A stretch of DNA of 64,000 bases from Siderastrea radians (Eukaryota > Cnidaria > Anthozoa > Scleractinia > Rhizangiidae). Both the position numbers and the translations under genes were made by a program. Below the pieces are notes generated by a model, which did not search any database, was not told the DNA's origin, and worked only from the letters and a program-made list of their open reading frames with translations. Position 1 is the stretch's first letter. Each line of letters opens with the position of its first letter. The stretch is taken from the NCBI GenBank assembly GCA_964017195.1, contig CAXHKT010000108.1, positions 310,001-374,000 on the forward strand. Direction: 5' to 3'. Positions 9,701 through 22,300 of the stretch are shown piece by piece.

Positions 9701-12079
9701 CCCAAAGGGATTGAATGCATTTGGGAGCTTTGTGCATGCAGCCGAGAGCGCCGGTTAGCTTTTTGAGCTTTTTGGGGCCTGAGGGAAGGCCCCAAAATGG
9801 GGGTTTTTCCACCTTATCGACAAAATCGCAGACTTTCTACACAATAAACTGTTTTTTCTGATAGCACCGAGGGATTTGCATTATTATTGGGCCAGTGCGC
9901 AGCCTTGCGCAGACAGATTGCGCAGATAAGAACACCTTTTTGAGCCTCTGGGAATGCCCCAAAATGGGGTTTTTTCCCTAAGGATCGCACATATCGCGCT
10001 TTCTTTGTACTTTTGCACAAAAGGAATTTTTTTCGGATGGTCCCAAAGGGATTGAATGCATTTGGGAGCTTTGTGCATGCAGCCGAGAGCGCCAGTTAGC
10101 TTTTTGAGCTTTTTGGGGCCTGAGGGAAGGCCCCAAAATGGGGGTTTTTTCCACCTTATCGACAAAATCGCAGACTTTCTACACAATAAACTGTTTTTTC
10201 TGATAGCCCCGAGGGATTTGCATTATTATTGGGCCAGTGCGCAGCCTTGCGCAGACAGATTGCGCAGATAAGAACACCTTTTTGAGCCTCTGGGAATGCC
10301 CCAAAATGGGGTTTTTTCCCTAAGGATCGCACATATCGCGCTTTCTTTGTACTTTTGCACAAAAAGGAATTCTTTTCGGATGGTCCCAAAGGGATTGAAT
10401 GCATTTGGGAGCTTTGTGCATGCAGCCGAGAGCGCCAGTTAGCTTTTTGAGCTTTTTGGGGCCTGAGGGAAGGCCCCAAAATGGGGGTTTTTTCCACCTT
10501 ATCGACAAAATCGCAGACTTTCTACACAATAAACTGTTTTTTCTGATAGCCCCGAGGGATTTGCATTATTATTGGGCCAGTGCGCAGCCTTGCGCAGACA
10601 GATTGCGCAGATAAGAACACCTTTTTGAGCCTCTGGGAATGCCCCAAAATGGGGTTTTTTCCCTAAGGATCGCACATATCGCGCTTTCTTTGTACTTTTG
10701 CACAAAAAGGAATTTTTTTCGGATGGTCCCAAAGGGATTGAATGCATTTGGGAGCTTTGTGCATGCAGCCGAGAGCGCCAGTTAGCTTTTTGAGCTTTTT
10801 GGGGCCTGAGGGAAGGCCCCAAAATGGGTTTTTTTTCCACCTTATCGACAAAAGCGCAGACTTTCTACACAATAAACTGTTTTTTCTGATAGCCCCGAGG
10901 GATTTGCATTATTATTGGGCCAGTGCGCAGCCTTGCGCAGACAGATTGCGCAGATAAGAACACCTTTTTGAGCCTCTGGGAATGCCCCAAAATGGGGTTT
11001 TTTCCCTAAGGATCGCACATATCGCGCTTTCTTTGTACTTTTGCACAAAAGGAATTTTTTCGGATGGTCCCAAAGGGATTGAATGCATTTCGGAGCTTTG
11101 TGCATGCAGCCGAGAGCGCCAATTAGCTTTTTGAGCTTTTTGGGGCCTGAGGGAAGGCCCCAAAATGGGGGTTTTTTCCACCTTATCGACAAAATCGCAG
11201 ACTTTCTACACAATAAACTGTTTTTTCTGATAGTCCCGAGGGATTTGCATTATTATTGGGCCAGTGCGCAGCCTTGCGCGGACAGATTGCGCAGATAAGA
11301 ACACCTTTTTGAGCCTCTGGGAATGCCCCAAAATGGGGGTTTTTCCTAAGGATCGCACATATCGCGCTTTCTTTGTACTTTTGCACAAAAGGAATTTTTT
11401 TCGGATGGTCCCAAAGGGATTGAATGCATTTGGGAGCTTTGTGCATGCAGCCGAGAGCGCCAGTTAGCTTTTTGAGCTTTTTGGGGCCTGAGGGAAGGCC
11501 CCAAAATGGGGTTTTTTCCACCTTATCGACAAAATCGCAGACTTTCTACACAATAAACTGTTTTTTTCTGATACCACCGAGGGATTTGCATTATTATTGG
11601 GCCAGTGCGCAGCCTTGCGCAGACAGATTGCGCAGATAAGAACACCTTTTTGAGCCTCTGGGAATGCCCCAAAATGGGGTTTTTTTCCCTAAGGATCGCA
11701 CATATCGCGCTTTCTTTGTACTTTTGCACAAAAGGACTTTTTTTCGGATGGTCCCAAAGGGATTGAATGCATTTGGGAGCTTTGTGCATGCAGCCGAGAG
11801 CGCCAGTTAGCTTTTTGAGCTTTTTGGGGCCTGAGGGAAGACCCCAAAATGGAGGTTTTTTCCACCTTATCGACAAAATCGCAGACTTTCTACACAATAA
11901 ACTGTTTTTTCTGATAGCCCCGAGGGATTGGCATTATTATTGGGCCAGTGCGCAGCCTTGCGCAGACAGATTGCGCAGATAAGAACACCTTTTTGAGCCT
12001 CTGGGAATGCCCCAAAATGGGGTTTTTTCCCTAAGGATCGCACATATCGCGTTTTCTTTGTACTTTTGCACAAAAGGAT

Positions 12080-15000
12080 TTTTTTTCGGATGGTCCCAAA
12101 GGGATTGAATGCATTTGGGAGCTTTGTGCATGCAGCCGAGAGCGCCAGTTAGCTTTTTGAGCTTTTTGGGGCCTGAGGGAAGGCCCGAAAATATTGGTTT
12201 TTTCCACCTTATCGACAAAATCGCAGACTTTCTACACAATAAACTGTTTTTTTCTGATAGCCCCGAGGGATTTGCATTATTATTGGGCCAGTGCGCAGCC
12301 TTGCACAGACAGATTGCGCAGATAAGAACACCTTTTTGAGCCTCTGGGAATGCCCCAAAATGGGGTTTTTTCCCTAAGGATCGAACATATCGCGCTTTCT
12401 TTGTACTTTTGCACAAAAGGAATTTTTTTCGGATGGTCCCAAAGGGATTGAATGCATTTGGGAGCTTTGTGCATGCAGCCGAGAGCGCCAGTTAGCGTTT
12501 TGAGCTTTTTGGGGCCTGAGGGAAGGCCCGAAAATATTGGTTTTTTCCACCTTATCGACAAAATCGCAGACTTTCTACACAATAAACTGTTTTTTTCTGA
12601 TAGCCCCGAGGGATTTGCATTATTATTGGGCCAGTGCGCAGCCTTGCACAGACAGATTGCGCAGATAAGAACACCTTTTTGAGCCTCTGGGAATGCCCCA
12701 AAATGGGGTTTTTTCCCTAAGGATCGAACATATCGCGCTTTCTTTGTACTTTTGCACAAAAGGATTTTTTTTCGGATGGTCCCAAAGGGATTGAATGCAT
12801 TTGGGAGCTTTGTGCATGCAGCCGAGAGCGCCAGTTAGCTTTTTGAGCTTTTTGGGGCCTGAGGGAAGGCCCCAAAATGGGGGTTTTTTTCCACCTTATC
12901 GACAACATCGCAGACTTTCTACACAATAAACTGTTTTTTCTGATAGCCCCGAGGGATTTGCATTATTATTGGGCCAGTGCGCAGCCTTGCGCAGACAGAT
13001 TGCGCAGATAAGAACACCTTTTTAAGCCTCTGGGAATGCCCCAAAATGGGGTTTTTTCCCTAAGGATCGCACATATCGCGCTTTCTTTGTACTTTTGCAC
13101 AAAAGGAATTTTTTCGGATGGTCCCAAAGGGATTGAATGCATTTGGGAGCTTTGTGCATGCAGCCAAGAGCGCCAGTTAGCTTTTTGAGCTTTTTGGGGC
13201 CTGAGGGAAGGCCCCAAAATGAGGGTTTTTTCCACCTTATCGACAAAATCGCAGACTTTCTACACAATAAACTGTTTTTTCTGATAGCCCCGAGGGATTT
13301 GCATTATTATTGGGCCAGTGCGCAGCCTTGCACAGACAGATTGCGCAGATAAGAACACCTTTTTGAGCCTCTGGGAATGCCCCAAAATGGGGTTTTTTCC
13401 CTAAGGATCGAACATATCGCGCTTTCTTTGTACTTTTGCACAAAAGGATTTTTTTTCGGATGGTCCCAAAGGGATTGAATGCATTTGGGAGCTTTGTGCA
13501 TGCAGCCGAGAGCGCCAGTTAGCTTTTTGAGCTTTTTGGGGCCTGAGGGAAGGCCCGAAAATATTGGTTTTTTCCACCTTATCGACAAAATCGCAGACTT
13601 TCTACACAATAAACTGTTTTTTTCTGATAGCCCCGAGGGATTTGCATTATTATTGGGCCAGTGCGCAGCCTTGCACAGACAGATTGCGCAGATAAGAACA
13701 CCTTTTTGAGCCTCTGGGAATGCCCCAAAATGGGGTTTTTTCCCTAAGGATCGAACATATCGCGCTTTCTTTGTACTTTTGCACAAAAGGATTTTTTTTC
13801 GGATGGTCCCAAAGGGATTGAATGCATTTGGGAGCTTTGTGCATGCAGCCGAGAGCGCCAGTTAGCTTTTTGAGCTTTTTGGGGCCTGAGGGAAGGCCCG
13901 AAAATATTGGTTTTTTCCACCTTATCGACAAAATCGCAGACTTTCTACACAATAAACTGTTTTTCTCTGATAGCCCCGAGGGATTTGCATTATTATTGGG
14001 CCAGTGCGCAGCCTTGCACAGACAGATTGCGCAGATAAGAACACCTTTTTGAGCCTCTGGGAATGCCCCAAAATGGGGTTTTTTCCCTAAGGATCGAACA
14101 TATCGCGCTTTCTTTGTACTTTTGCACAAAAGGAATTTTTTTCGGATGGTCCCAAAGGGATTGAATGCATTTGGGAGCTTTGTGCATGCAGCCGAGAGCG
14201 CCAGTTAGCGTTTTGAGCTTTTTGGGGCCTGAGGGAAGGCCCGAAAATATTGGTTTTTTCCACCTTATCGACAAAATCGCAGACTTTCTACACAATAAAC
14301 TGTTTTTTTCTGATAGCCCCGAGGGATTTGCATTATTATTGGGCCAGTGCGCAGCCTTGCACAGACAGATTGCGCAGATAAGAACACCTTTTTGAGCCTC
14401 TGGGAATGCCCCAAAATGGGGTTTTTTCCCTAAGGATCGAACATATCGCGCTTTCTTTGTACTTTTGCACAAAAGGATTTTTTTTCGGATGGTCCCAAAG
14501 GGATTGAATGCATTTGGGAGCTTTGTGCATGCAGCCGAGAGCGCCAGTTAGCTTTTTGAGCTTTTTGGGGCCTGAGGGAAGGCCCCAAAATGGGGGTTTT
14601 TTTCCACCTTATCGACAAAATCGCAGACTTTCTACACAATAAACTGTTTTTTCTGATAGCCCCGAGGGATTTGCATTATTATTGGGCCAGTGCGCAGCCT
14701 TGCGCAGACAGATTGCGCAGATAAGAACACCTTTTTAAGCCTCTGGGAATGCCCCAAAATGGGGTTTTTTCCCTAAGGATCGCACATATCGCGCTTTCTT
14801 TGTACTTTTGCACAAAAGGAATTTTTTCGGATGGTCCCAAAGGGATTGAATGCATTTGGGAGCTTTGTGCATGCAGCCAAGAGCGCCAGTTAGCTTTTTG
14901 AGCTTTTTGGGGCCTGAGGGAAGGCCCCAAAATGAGGGTTTTTTCCACCTTATCGACAAAATCGCAGACTTTCTACACAATAAACTGTTTTTTCTGATAG

Positions 15001-15270
15001 CCCCGAGGGATTTGCATTATTATTGGGCCAGTGCGCAGCCTTGCACAGACAGATTGCGCAGATAAGAACACCTTTTTGAGCCTCTGGGAATGCCCCAAAA
15101 TGGGGTTTTTCCCCTAAGGATCGAACATATCGCGCTTTCTTTGTACTTTTGCACAAAAGGATTTTTTTTCGGATGGTCCCAAAGGGATTGAATGCATTTG
15201 GGAGCTTTGTGCATGCAGCCGAGAGCGCCAGTTAGCTTTTTGAGCTTTTTGGGGCCTGAGGGAAGGCCCC
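12080..15270. repeat. 5-monomer HOR, 1713-bp period, ~1.9 copies
   Basis: About 12080-13560 repeats at 13793-15270. Order of anchors: 12109, 12452, 12795, 13137, 13479, then 13822, 14165, 14508, 14850, 15192. Units 1, 2 and 5 of the first copy carry CCCGAAAATATTGG. Unit 2 also has TTAGCGTTTTGAGC (about 12493 and 14206). Unit 3 keeps the usual CCCCAAAATGGGGG, and unit 4 has CCAAGAGCG with GAGGG (about 13164 and 14877). Shared neighbours are TTGCACAGAC, GATCGAACAT and TTTTTAAGCC. The fifth unit of the second copy (15192) lacks the ATATTGG variant, so the repeat ends there. Confidence 0.85.
12180..12200. other. ATATTGG variant of the hairpin right flank
   Basis: CCCGAAAATATTGG replaces CCCCAAAATGGGGG. 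It appears near 12185, 12528, 13555, 13898, 14241, 16625, 17651, 51174, 53568 and 55280; CCCCAAAATATTGG appears near 19704 and 22784. The change puts one mismatch in the 11-bp stem and removes the G-run. The form with CCCC may be a back-change, a recombinant or an intermediate. The clusters at 12-18 kb and 51-55 kb bracket the central zone, which lacks this variant from about 23 to 51 kb. Confidence 0.8.
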
Positions 15271-15329
15271 AAAATGGGGGTTTTTTCCACCTTATCGACA
15301 AAATCGCAGACTTTCTACACAATAAACTG

Positions 15330-16340
15330 TTTTTTCTGATAGCCCCGAGGGATTTGCATTATTATTGGGCCAGTGCGCAGCCTTGCGCAGACAGATTGCG
15401 CAGATAAGAACACCTTTCTGAGCTTCTGGGAATGCCCCAAAATGTTTTTTTTCCCTAAGGGTCGCACATATCTCGCTTTCTTTGTACTTTTGCACAAAAG
15501 GAATTTTTTTCGGATGGTCCCAAAGGGATTGAATGCATTTGGGAGCTTTGTGCATGCAGCCGAGAGCGCCAGTTAGCTTTTTGAGCTTTTTGGGGCCTGA
15601 GGGAAGGCCCCAAAATGGGGTTTTTTCCACCTTATCGACAAAATCGCAGACTTTCTACACAATAAACTGTTTTTTCTGATAGCCCCGAGGGATTTGCATT
15701 ATTATTGGGCCAGTGCGCAGCCTTGCGCAGACAGATTGCGCAGATAAGAACACCTTTTTGAGCCTCTGGGAATGCCCCAAAATGGGGTTTTTTCCCTAAG
15801 GATCGCACATATCGCGCTTTCTTTGTACTTTTGCACAAAAGGAATTTTTTTCGGATGGTCCCAAAGGGATTGAATGCATTTGGGAGCTTTGTGCATGCAG
15901 CCGAGAGCGCCAGTTAGCTTTTTGGGGCCTGAGGGAAGGTCCCAAAATGGGGGTTTTTTCCACCTTATCGACAAAATCGCAGACTTTCTACTCAATAAAC
16001 TGTTTTTTCTGATAGCCCCGAGGGATTTGCATTATTATTGGGCCAGTGCGCAGCCTTGCGCAGACAGATTGCGCAGATAAGAACACCTTTTTGAGCCTCT
16101 GGGAATGCCCCAAAATGGGGTTTTTTCCCTAAGGATCGCACATATCGCGCTTTCTTTGTACTTTTGCACAAAAGGAATTTTTTTCGGATGGTCCCAAAGG
16201 GATTGAATGCATTTGGGAGCTTTGTGCATGCAGCCAAGAGCGCCAGTTAGCTTTTTGAGCTTTTTGGGGCCTGAGGGAAGGCCCCAAAATGAGGGTTTTT
16301 TCCACCTTATCGACAAAATCTCAGACTTTCTACACAATAA
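15330..16340. repeat. Ordered variant triplet (cassette gamma), shared with 59.6-60.8 kb
   Basis: Three consecutive unusual units: one with AATG followed by T8 and ATCTCGC (about 15441-15475), one with a 9-bp deletion and GGTCCCAAAATGGGGG (about 15913-15955), and one with CCAAGAG and GAGGG (about 16234-16295). The same three, in the same order, occur at about 59880-60740, some 44 kb away, and part of the string again at 62340-62780. This block does not fit the flanking 5-mer or 9-mer in full and marks the junction between them. Confidence 0.75.
15913..15927. other. 9-bp deletion, class I: loss of one copy of a (T/G)AGCTTTTT direct repeat
   Basis: Normal units read TTAGCTTTTTGAGCTTTTTGGGG; here one 9-base repeat is missing. 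The same shortening occurs at about 56271-56285 and 57629-57643 (CAGTTAGCTTTTTGG) and at about 60351-60367 and 62394-62410 (CAGTGAGCTTTTTGG). The last two keep the G-starting copy, so they need a different breakpoint or a later base change. All five units also carry GGTCCCAAAA in the hairpin arm, which suggests common descent. Slippage between the tandem 9-mers explains the loss. Confidence 0.85.
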
Positions 16341-19300
16341 ACTGTTTTTTCTGATAGCCCCGAGGGATTTGCATTATTATTGGGCCAGTGCGCAGCCTTG
16401 CGCAGACAGATTGCGCAGATAAGAACACCTTTTTGAACCTCTGGGAATGCCCCAAAATGGGGTTTTTTCCCTAAGGATCGCACATATCGCGCTTTCTTTG
16501 TACTTTTGCACAAAAGGAATTTTTTTCGGATGTTCCCAAAGGGATTGAATGCAAGTGGGAGCTTTGTGCATGCAGCCGAGAGCGCCAGTTAGCTTTTTGA
16601 GCTTTTTGGGGCCTGAGGGAAGGCCCGAAAATATTGGTTTTTTCCACCTTATCGACAAAATCGCAGACTTTCTACACAATAAACTGTTTTTTCTGATAGC
16701 CCCGAGGGATTTGCATTATTATTGGGCCAGTGCGCAGCCTTGCGCAGACAGATTGCGCAGATAAGAACACCCTTTTGAGCCTCTGGGAATGCCCCAAAAT
16801 GGGGTTTTTTCCTTAAGGATCGCACATATCGCGCTTTCTTTGTACTTTTGCACAAAAGAAATTTTTTTCGGATGGTCCCAAAGGGATTGAATGCATTTGG
16901 GAGCTTTGTGCATGCAGCCGAGAGCGCCAGTTAGCTTTTTGAGCTTTTTGGGGCCTGAGGGAAGGCCCCAAAATGGGGTTTTTTTCCACCTTATCGACAA
17001 AATGGCAGACTTTCTACACAATAAACTGTTTTTTCTGATAGCCCCGAGGGATTTGCATTATTATTGGGCCAGTGCGCTGCCTTGCGCAGACAGATTGCGC
17101 AGATAAGAACACCTTTTTGAGCCTCTGGGAATGCCCCAAAATGGGGGTTTTTTCCCTAAGGATCGCACATATTGCGCTTTCTTTGTACTTTTGCACAAAA
17201 GGAATTTTTTTCGGATTGTCCCAAAGGGATTGAATGCATTTGGGAGCTTTGTGCATGCAGCCGAGAGCGCCAGTTAGCTTTTTGAGCTTTTTGGGGCCTG
17301 AGGGAAGGCCCCAAAATGGGGTTTTTTTCCACCTTATCGACAAAATCGCAGACTTTCTACACAATAAACTGTTTTTTCTGATAGCCCCGAGGGATTTGCA
17401 TTATTATTGGGCCAGTGCGCAGCCTTGCGCAGACAGATTGCGCAGATAAGAACACCTTTTTGAGCCTCTGGGAATGCCCCAAAATGGGGTTTTTTCCCTA
17501 AGGATCGCACATATCGCGCTTTCTTTGTACTTTTGCACAAAAGGAATTTTTTTCGGATGTTCCCAAAGGGATTGAATGCAAGTGGGAGCTTTGTGCATGC
17601 AGCCGAGAGCGCCAGTTAGCTTTTTGAGCTTTTTGGGGCCTGAGGGAAGGCCCGAAAATATTGGTTTTTTCCACCTTATCGACAAAATCGCAGACTTTCT
17701 ACACAATAAACTGTTTTTTCTGATAGCCCCGAGGGATTTGCATTATTATTGGGCCAGTGCGCAGCCTTGCGCAGACAGATTGCGCAGATAAGAACACCCT
17801 TTTGAGCCTCTGGGAATGCCCCAAAATGGGGTTTTTTCCTTAAGGATCGCACATATCGCGCTTTCTTTGTACTTTTGCACAAAAGAAATTTTTTTCGGAT
17901 GGTCCCAAAGGGATTGAATGCATTTGGGAGCTTTGTGCATGCAGCCGAGAGCGCCAGTTAGCTTTTTGAGCTTTTTGGGGCCTGAGGGAAGGCCCCAAAA
18001 TGGGGTTTTTTTCCACCTTATCGACAAAATGGCAGACTTTCTACACAATAAACTGTTTTTTCTGATAGCCCCGAGGGATTTGCATTATTATTGGGCCAGT
18101 GCGCTGCCTTGCGCAGACAGATTGCGCAGATAAGAACACCTTTTTGAGCCTCTGGGAATGCCCCAAAATGGGGGTTTTTTCCCTAAGGATCGCACATATT
18201 GCGCTTTCTTTGTACTTTTGCACAAAAGGAATTTTTTTCGGATTGTCCCAAAGGGATTGAATGCATTTGGGAGCTTTGTGCATGCAGCCGAGAGCGCCAG
18301 TTAGCTTTTTGAGCTTTTTGGGGCCTGAGGGAAGGCCCCAAAATGGGGTTTTTTTCCACCTTATCGACAAAATCGCAGACTTTCTACACAATAAACTGTT
18401 TTTTCTGATAGCCCCGAGGGATTTGCATTATTATTGGGCCAGTGCGCAGCCTTGCGCAGACAGATTGCGCAGATAAGAACACCTTTTTGAGCCTCTGGGA
18501 ATGCCCCAAAATGGGGTTTTTTCCGTAAGGATCGCACATATCGCGCTTTCTTTGTACTTTTGCACAAAAGCAATTTTTTTCGGATTGTCCCAAAGGGATT
18601 GAATGCATTTGGGAGCTTTGTGCATGCAGCCGAGAGCGCCAGTTAGCTTTTTGAGCTTTTTGGGGCCTGAGGGAAGGCCCCAAAATGGGGGTTTTTTCCA
18701 CCTTATCGACAAAATCGCAGACTTTCTACACAATAAACTGATTTTTCTGATAGCCCCGAGGGATTTGCATTATTATTGGGCCAGTGCGCAGCCTTGCGCA
18801 GACAGATTGCGCAGATAAGAACACCTTTTTGAGCCTCTGGGAATGCCCCAAAATGGGGTTTTTTCCCTAAGGATCGCACATATCGCGCTTTCTTTGTACT
18901 TTTGCACAAAAGGAATTTTTTTCGGATGGTCCCAAAGGGATTGAATGCATTTGGGAGCTTTGTGCATGCAGCCGAGAGCGCCAGTTAGCTTTTTGAGCTT
19001 TTTGGGGCCTGATGGAAGGCCCCAAAATGGGGTTTTTTTCCACCTTATCGACAAAATCGCAGACTTTCTACACAATAAACTGTTTTTTCTGATAGCCCCG
19101 AGGGATTTGCATTATTATTGGGCCAGTGCGCAGCCTTGCGCAGACAGATTGCGCAGATAAGAACACCTTTTTGAGCCTCTGGGAATGCCCCAAAATGGGG
19201 TTTTTTCCCTAAGGATCGCACATATCGCGCTTTCTTTGTACTTTTGCACAAAAGGAATTTTTTTCGGATGGTCCCAAAGGGATTGAATGCATTTGGGAGC

Positions 19301-22300
19301 TTTGTGCATGCAGCCAAGAGCGCCAGTTAGCTTTTTGAGCTTTTTGGGGCCTGAGGGAAGGCCCCAAAATGAGGGTTTTTTCCACCTTATCGACAAAATC
19401 TCAGACTTTCTACACAATAAACTGTTTTTTCTGATAGCCCCGAGGGATTTGCATTATTATTGGGCCAGTGCGCAGCCTTGCGCAGACAGATTGCGCAGAT
19501 AAGAACACCTTTTTGAACCTCTGGGAATGCCCCAAAATGGGGTTTTTTCCCTAAGGATCGCACATATCGCGCTTTCTTTGTACTTTTGCACAAAAGGAAT
19601 TTTTTTCGGATGTTCCCAAAGGGATTGAATGCAAGTGGGAGCTTTGTGCATGCAGCCGAGAGCGCCAGTTAGCTTTTTGAGCTTTTTGGGGCCTGAGGGA
19701 AGGCCCCAAAATATTGGTTTTTTCCACCTTATCGACAAAATCGCAGACTTTCTACACAATAAACTGTTTTTTCTGATAGCCCCGAGGGATTTGCATTATT
19801 ATTGGGCCAGTGCGCAGCCTTGCGCAGACAGATTGCGCAGATAAGAACACCCTTTTGAGCCTCTGGGAATGCCCCAAAATGGGTTTTTTTCCTTAAGGAT
19901 CGCACATATCGCGCTTTCTTTGTACTTTTGCACAAAAGAAATTTTTTTCGGATGGTCCCAAAGGGATTGAATGCATTTGGGAGCTTTGTGCATGCAGCCG
20001 AGAGCGCCAGTTAGCTTTTTGAGCTTTTTGGGGCCTGAGGGAAGGCCCCAAAATGGGGTTTTTTTCCACCTTATCGACAAAATCGCAGACTTTCTACACA
20101 ATAAACTGTTTTTTCTGATAGCCCCGAGGGATTTGCATTATTATTGGGCCAGTGCGCTGCCTTGCGCAGACAGATTGCGCAGATAAGAACACCTTTTTGA
20201 GCCTCTGGGAATGCCCCAAAATGGGGGTTTTTTCCCTAAGGATCGCACATATTGCGCTTTCTTTGTACTTTTGCACAAAAGGAATTTTTTTCGGATTGTC
20301 CCAAAGGGATTGAATGCATTTGGGAGCTTTGTGCATGCAGCCGAGAGCGCCAGTTAGCTTTTTGAGCTTTTTGGGGCCTGAGGGAAGGCCCCAAAATGGG
20401 GTTTTTTTCCACCTTATCGACAAAATCGCAGACTTTCTACACAATAAACTGTTTTTTCTGATAGCCCCGAGGGATTTGCATTATTATTGGGCCAGTGCGC
20501 AGCCTTGCGCAGACAGATTGCGCAGATAAGAACACCTTTTTGAGCCTCTGGGAATGCCCCAAAATGGGGTTTTTTCCCTAAGGATCGCACATATCGCGCT
20601 TTCTTTGTACTTTTGCACACAAGGAATTTTTTTCGGATTGTCCCAAAGGGATTGAATGCATTTGGGAGCTTTGTGCATGCAGCCGAGAGCGCCAGTTAGC
20701 TTTTTGAGCTTTTTGGGGCCTGAGGGAAGGCCCCAAAATGGGGGTTTTTTCCACCTTATCGACAAAATCGCAGACTTTCTACACAATAAACTGATTTTTC
20801 TGATAGCCCCGAGGGATTTGCATTATTATTGGGCCAGTGCGCAGCCTTGCGCAGACAGATTGCGCAGATAAGAACACCTTTTTGAGCCTCTGGGAATGCC
20901 CCAAAATGGGGTTTTTTCCCTAAGGATCGCACATATCGCGCTTTCTTTGTACTTTTGCACAAAAGGAATTTTTTTCGGATGGTCCCAAAGGGATTGAATG
21001 CATTTGGGAGCTTTGTGCATGCAGCCGAGAGCGCCAGTTAGCTTTTTGAGCTTTTTGGGGCCTGATGGAAGGCCCCAAAGTGGGGGTTTTTTCCACCTTA
21101 TCGACAAAATCGCAGACTTTCTACACAATAAACTGTTTTTTCTGATAGCCCCGAGGGATTTGCATTATTATTGGGCCAGTGCGCAGCCTTGCGCAGACAG
21201 ATTGCGCAGATAAGAACACCTTTTTGAGCCTCTGGGAATGCCCCAAAATGGGGTTTTTTCCCTAAGGATCGCACATATTGCGCTTTCTTTGTACTTTTGC
21301 ACAAAAGGAATTTTTTTCGGATTGTCCCAAAGGGATTGAATGCATTTGGGAGCTTTGTGCATGCAGCCGAGAGCGCCAGTTAGCTTTTTGAGCTTTTTGG
21401 GGCCTGAGGGAAGGCCCCAAAATGGGGTTTTTTTCAACCTTATCGACAAAATCGCAGACTTTCTACACAATAAACTGTTTTTTCTGATAGCCCCGAGGGA
21501 TTTGCATTATTATTGGGCCAGTGCGCAGCCTTGCGCAGACAGATTGCGCAGATAAGAACACCTTTTTGAGCCTCTGGGAATGCCCCAAAATGGGGTTTTT
21601 TCCCTAAGGATCGCACATATCGCGCTTTCTTTGTACTTTTGCACAAAAGGAATTTTTTTCGGATGGTCCCAAAGGGATTGAATGCATTTGGGAGCTTTGT
21701 GCATGCAGCCGAGAGCGCCAGTTAGCTTTTTGAGCTTTTTGGGGCCTGAGGGAAGGCCCCAAAATGGGGGTTTTTTCCACCTTATCGACAAAATCGCAGA
21801 CTTTCTACACAATAAACTGTTTTTTCTGATAGCCCCGAGGGATTTGCATTATTATTGGGCCAGTGCGCAGCCTTGCGCAGACAGATTGCGCAGATAAGAA
21901 CACCTTTTTGAGCCTCTGGGAATGCCCCAAAATGGGGTCTTTTCCCTAAGGATCGCACATATCGCGCTTTCTTTGTACTTTTGCACAATAGGAATTTTTT
22001 TCGGATGGTCCCAAAGGGATTGAATGCATTTGGGAGCTTTGTGCATGCAGCCGAGAGCGCCAGTTAGCTTTTTGAGCTTTTTGGGGCCTGAGGGAAGGCC
22101 CCAAAATGGGGTTTTTTTCCACCTTATCGACAAAATCGCAGACTTTCTACACAATAAACTGTTTTTTCTGATAGCCCCGAGGGATTTGCATTATTATTGG
22201 GCCAGTGCGCAGCCTTGCGCAGACAGATTGCGCAGATAAGAACACCTTTTTGAGCCTCTGGGAATGCCCCAAAATGGGGTTTTTTCCCTAAGGATCGCAC

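Larger units (their letters stand above)
1820..12186. repeat. 15-monomer HOR, 5130-bp period, two full copies plus ~107 bp
   Basis: Copy 1 is about 1820-6949, copy 2 about 6950-12079, with identity continuing to 12186, where CCCCAAAATGGGGG becomes CCCGAAAATATTGG. On the left, identity ends at 1819/6949 (GGAATT versus GGATTT). Reading by eye I found only two substitutions between copies: A at 4623 versus G at 9753, and G at 5716 versus C at 10846. Even homopolymer lengths and rare changes (CACCTTTGTG near 4463 and 9593; GATTGGCATT near 6797 and 11927) are shared. The duplication is therefore very recent relative to monomer divergence. Confidence 0.9.

Noticed and set aside
1820..12186. Assembly artefact creating the 5130-bp duplication
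   Set aside because: Not excluded, but at least two base differences between the copies and different flanks on each side favour real duplication; spanning reads would settle it.
12180..12200. Insertion of foreign DNA at the ATATTGG variants
   Set aside because: Only a few bases within a normal-length unit change; the flanks are continuous with the satellite and there is no target-site duplication.
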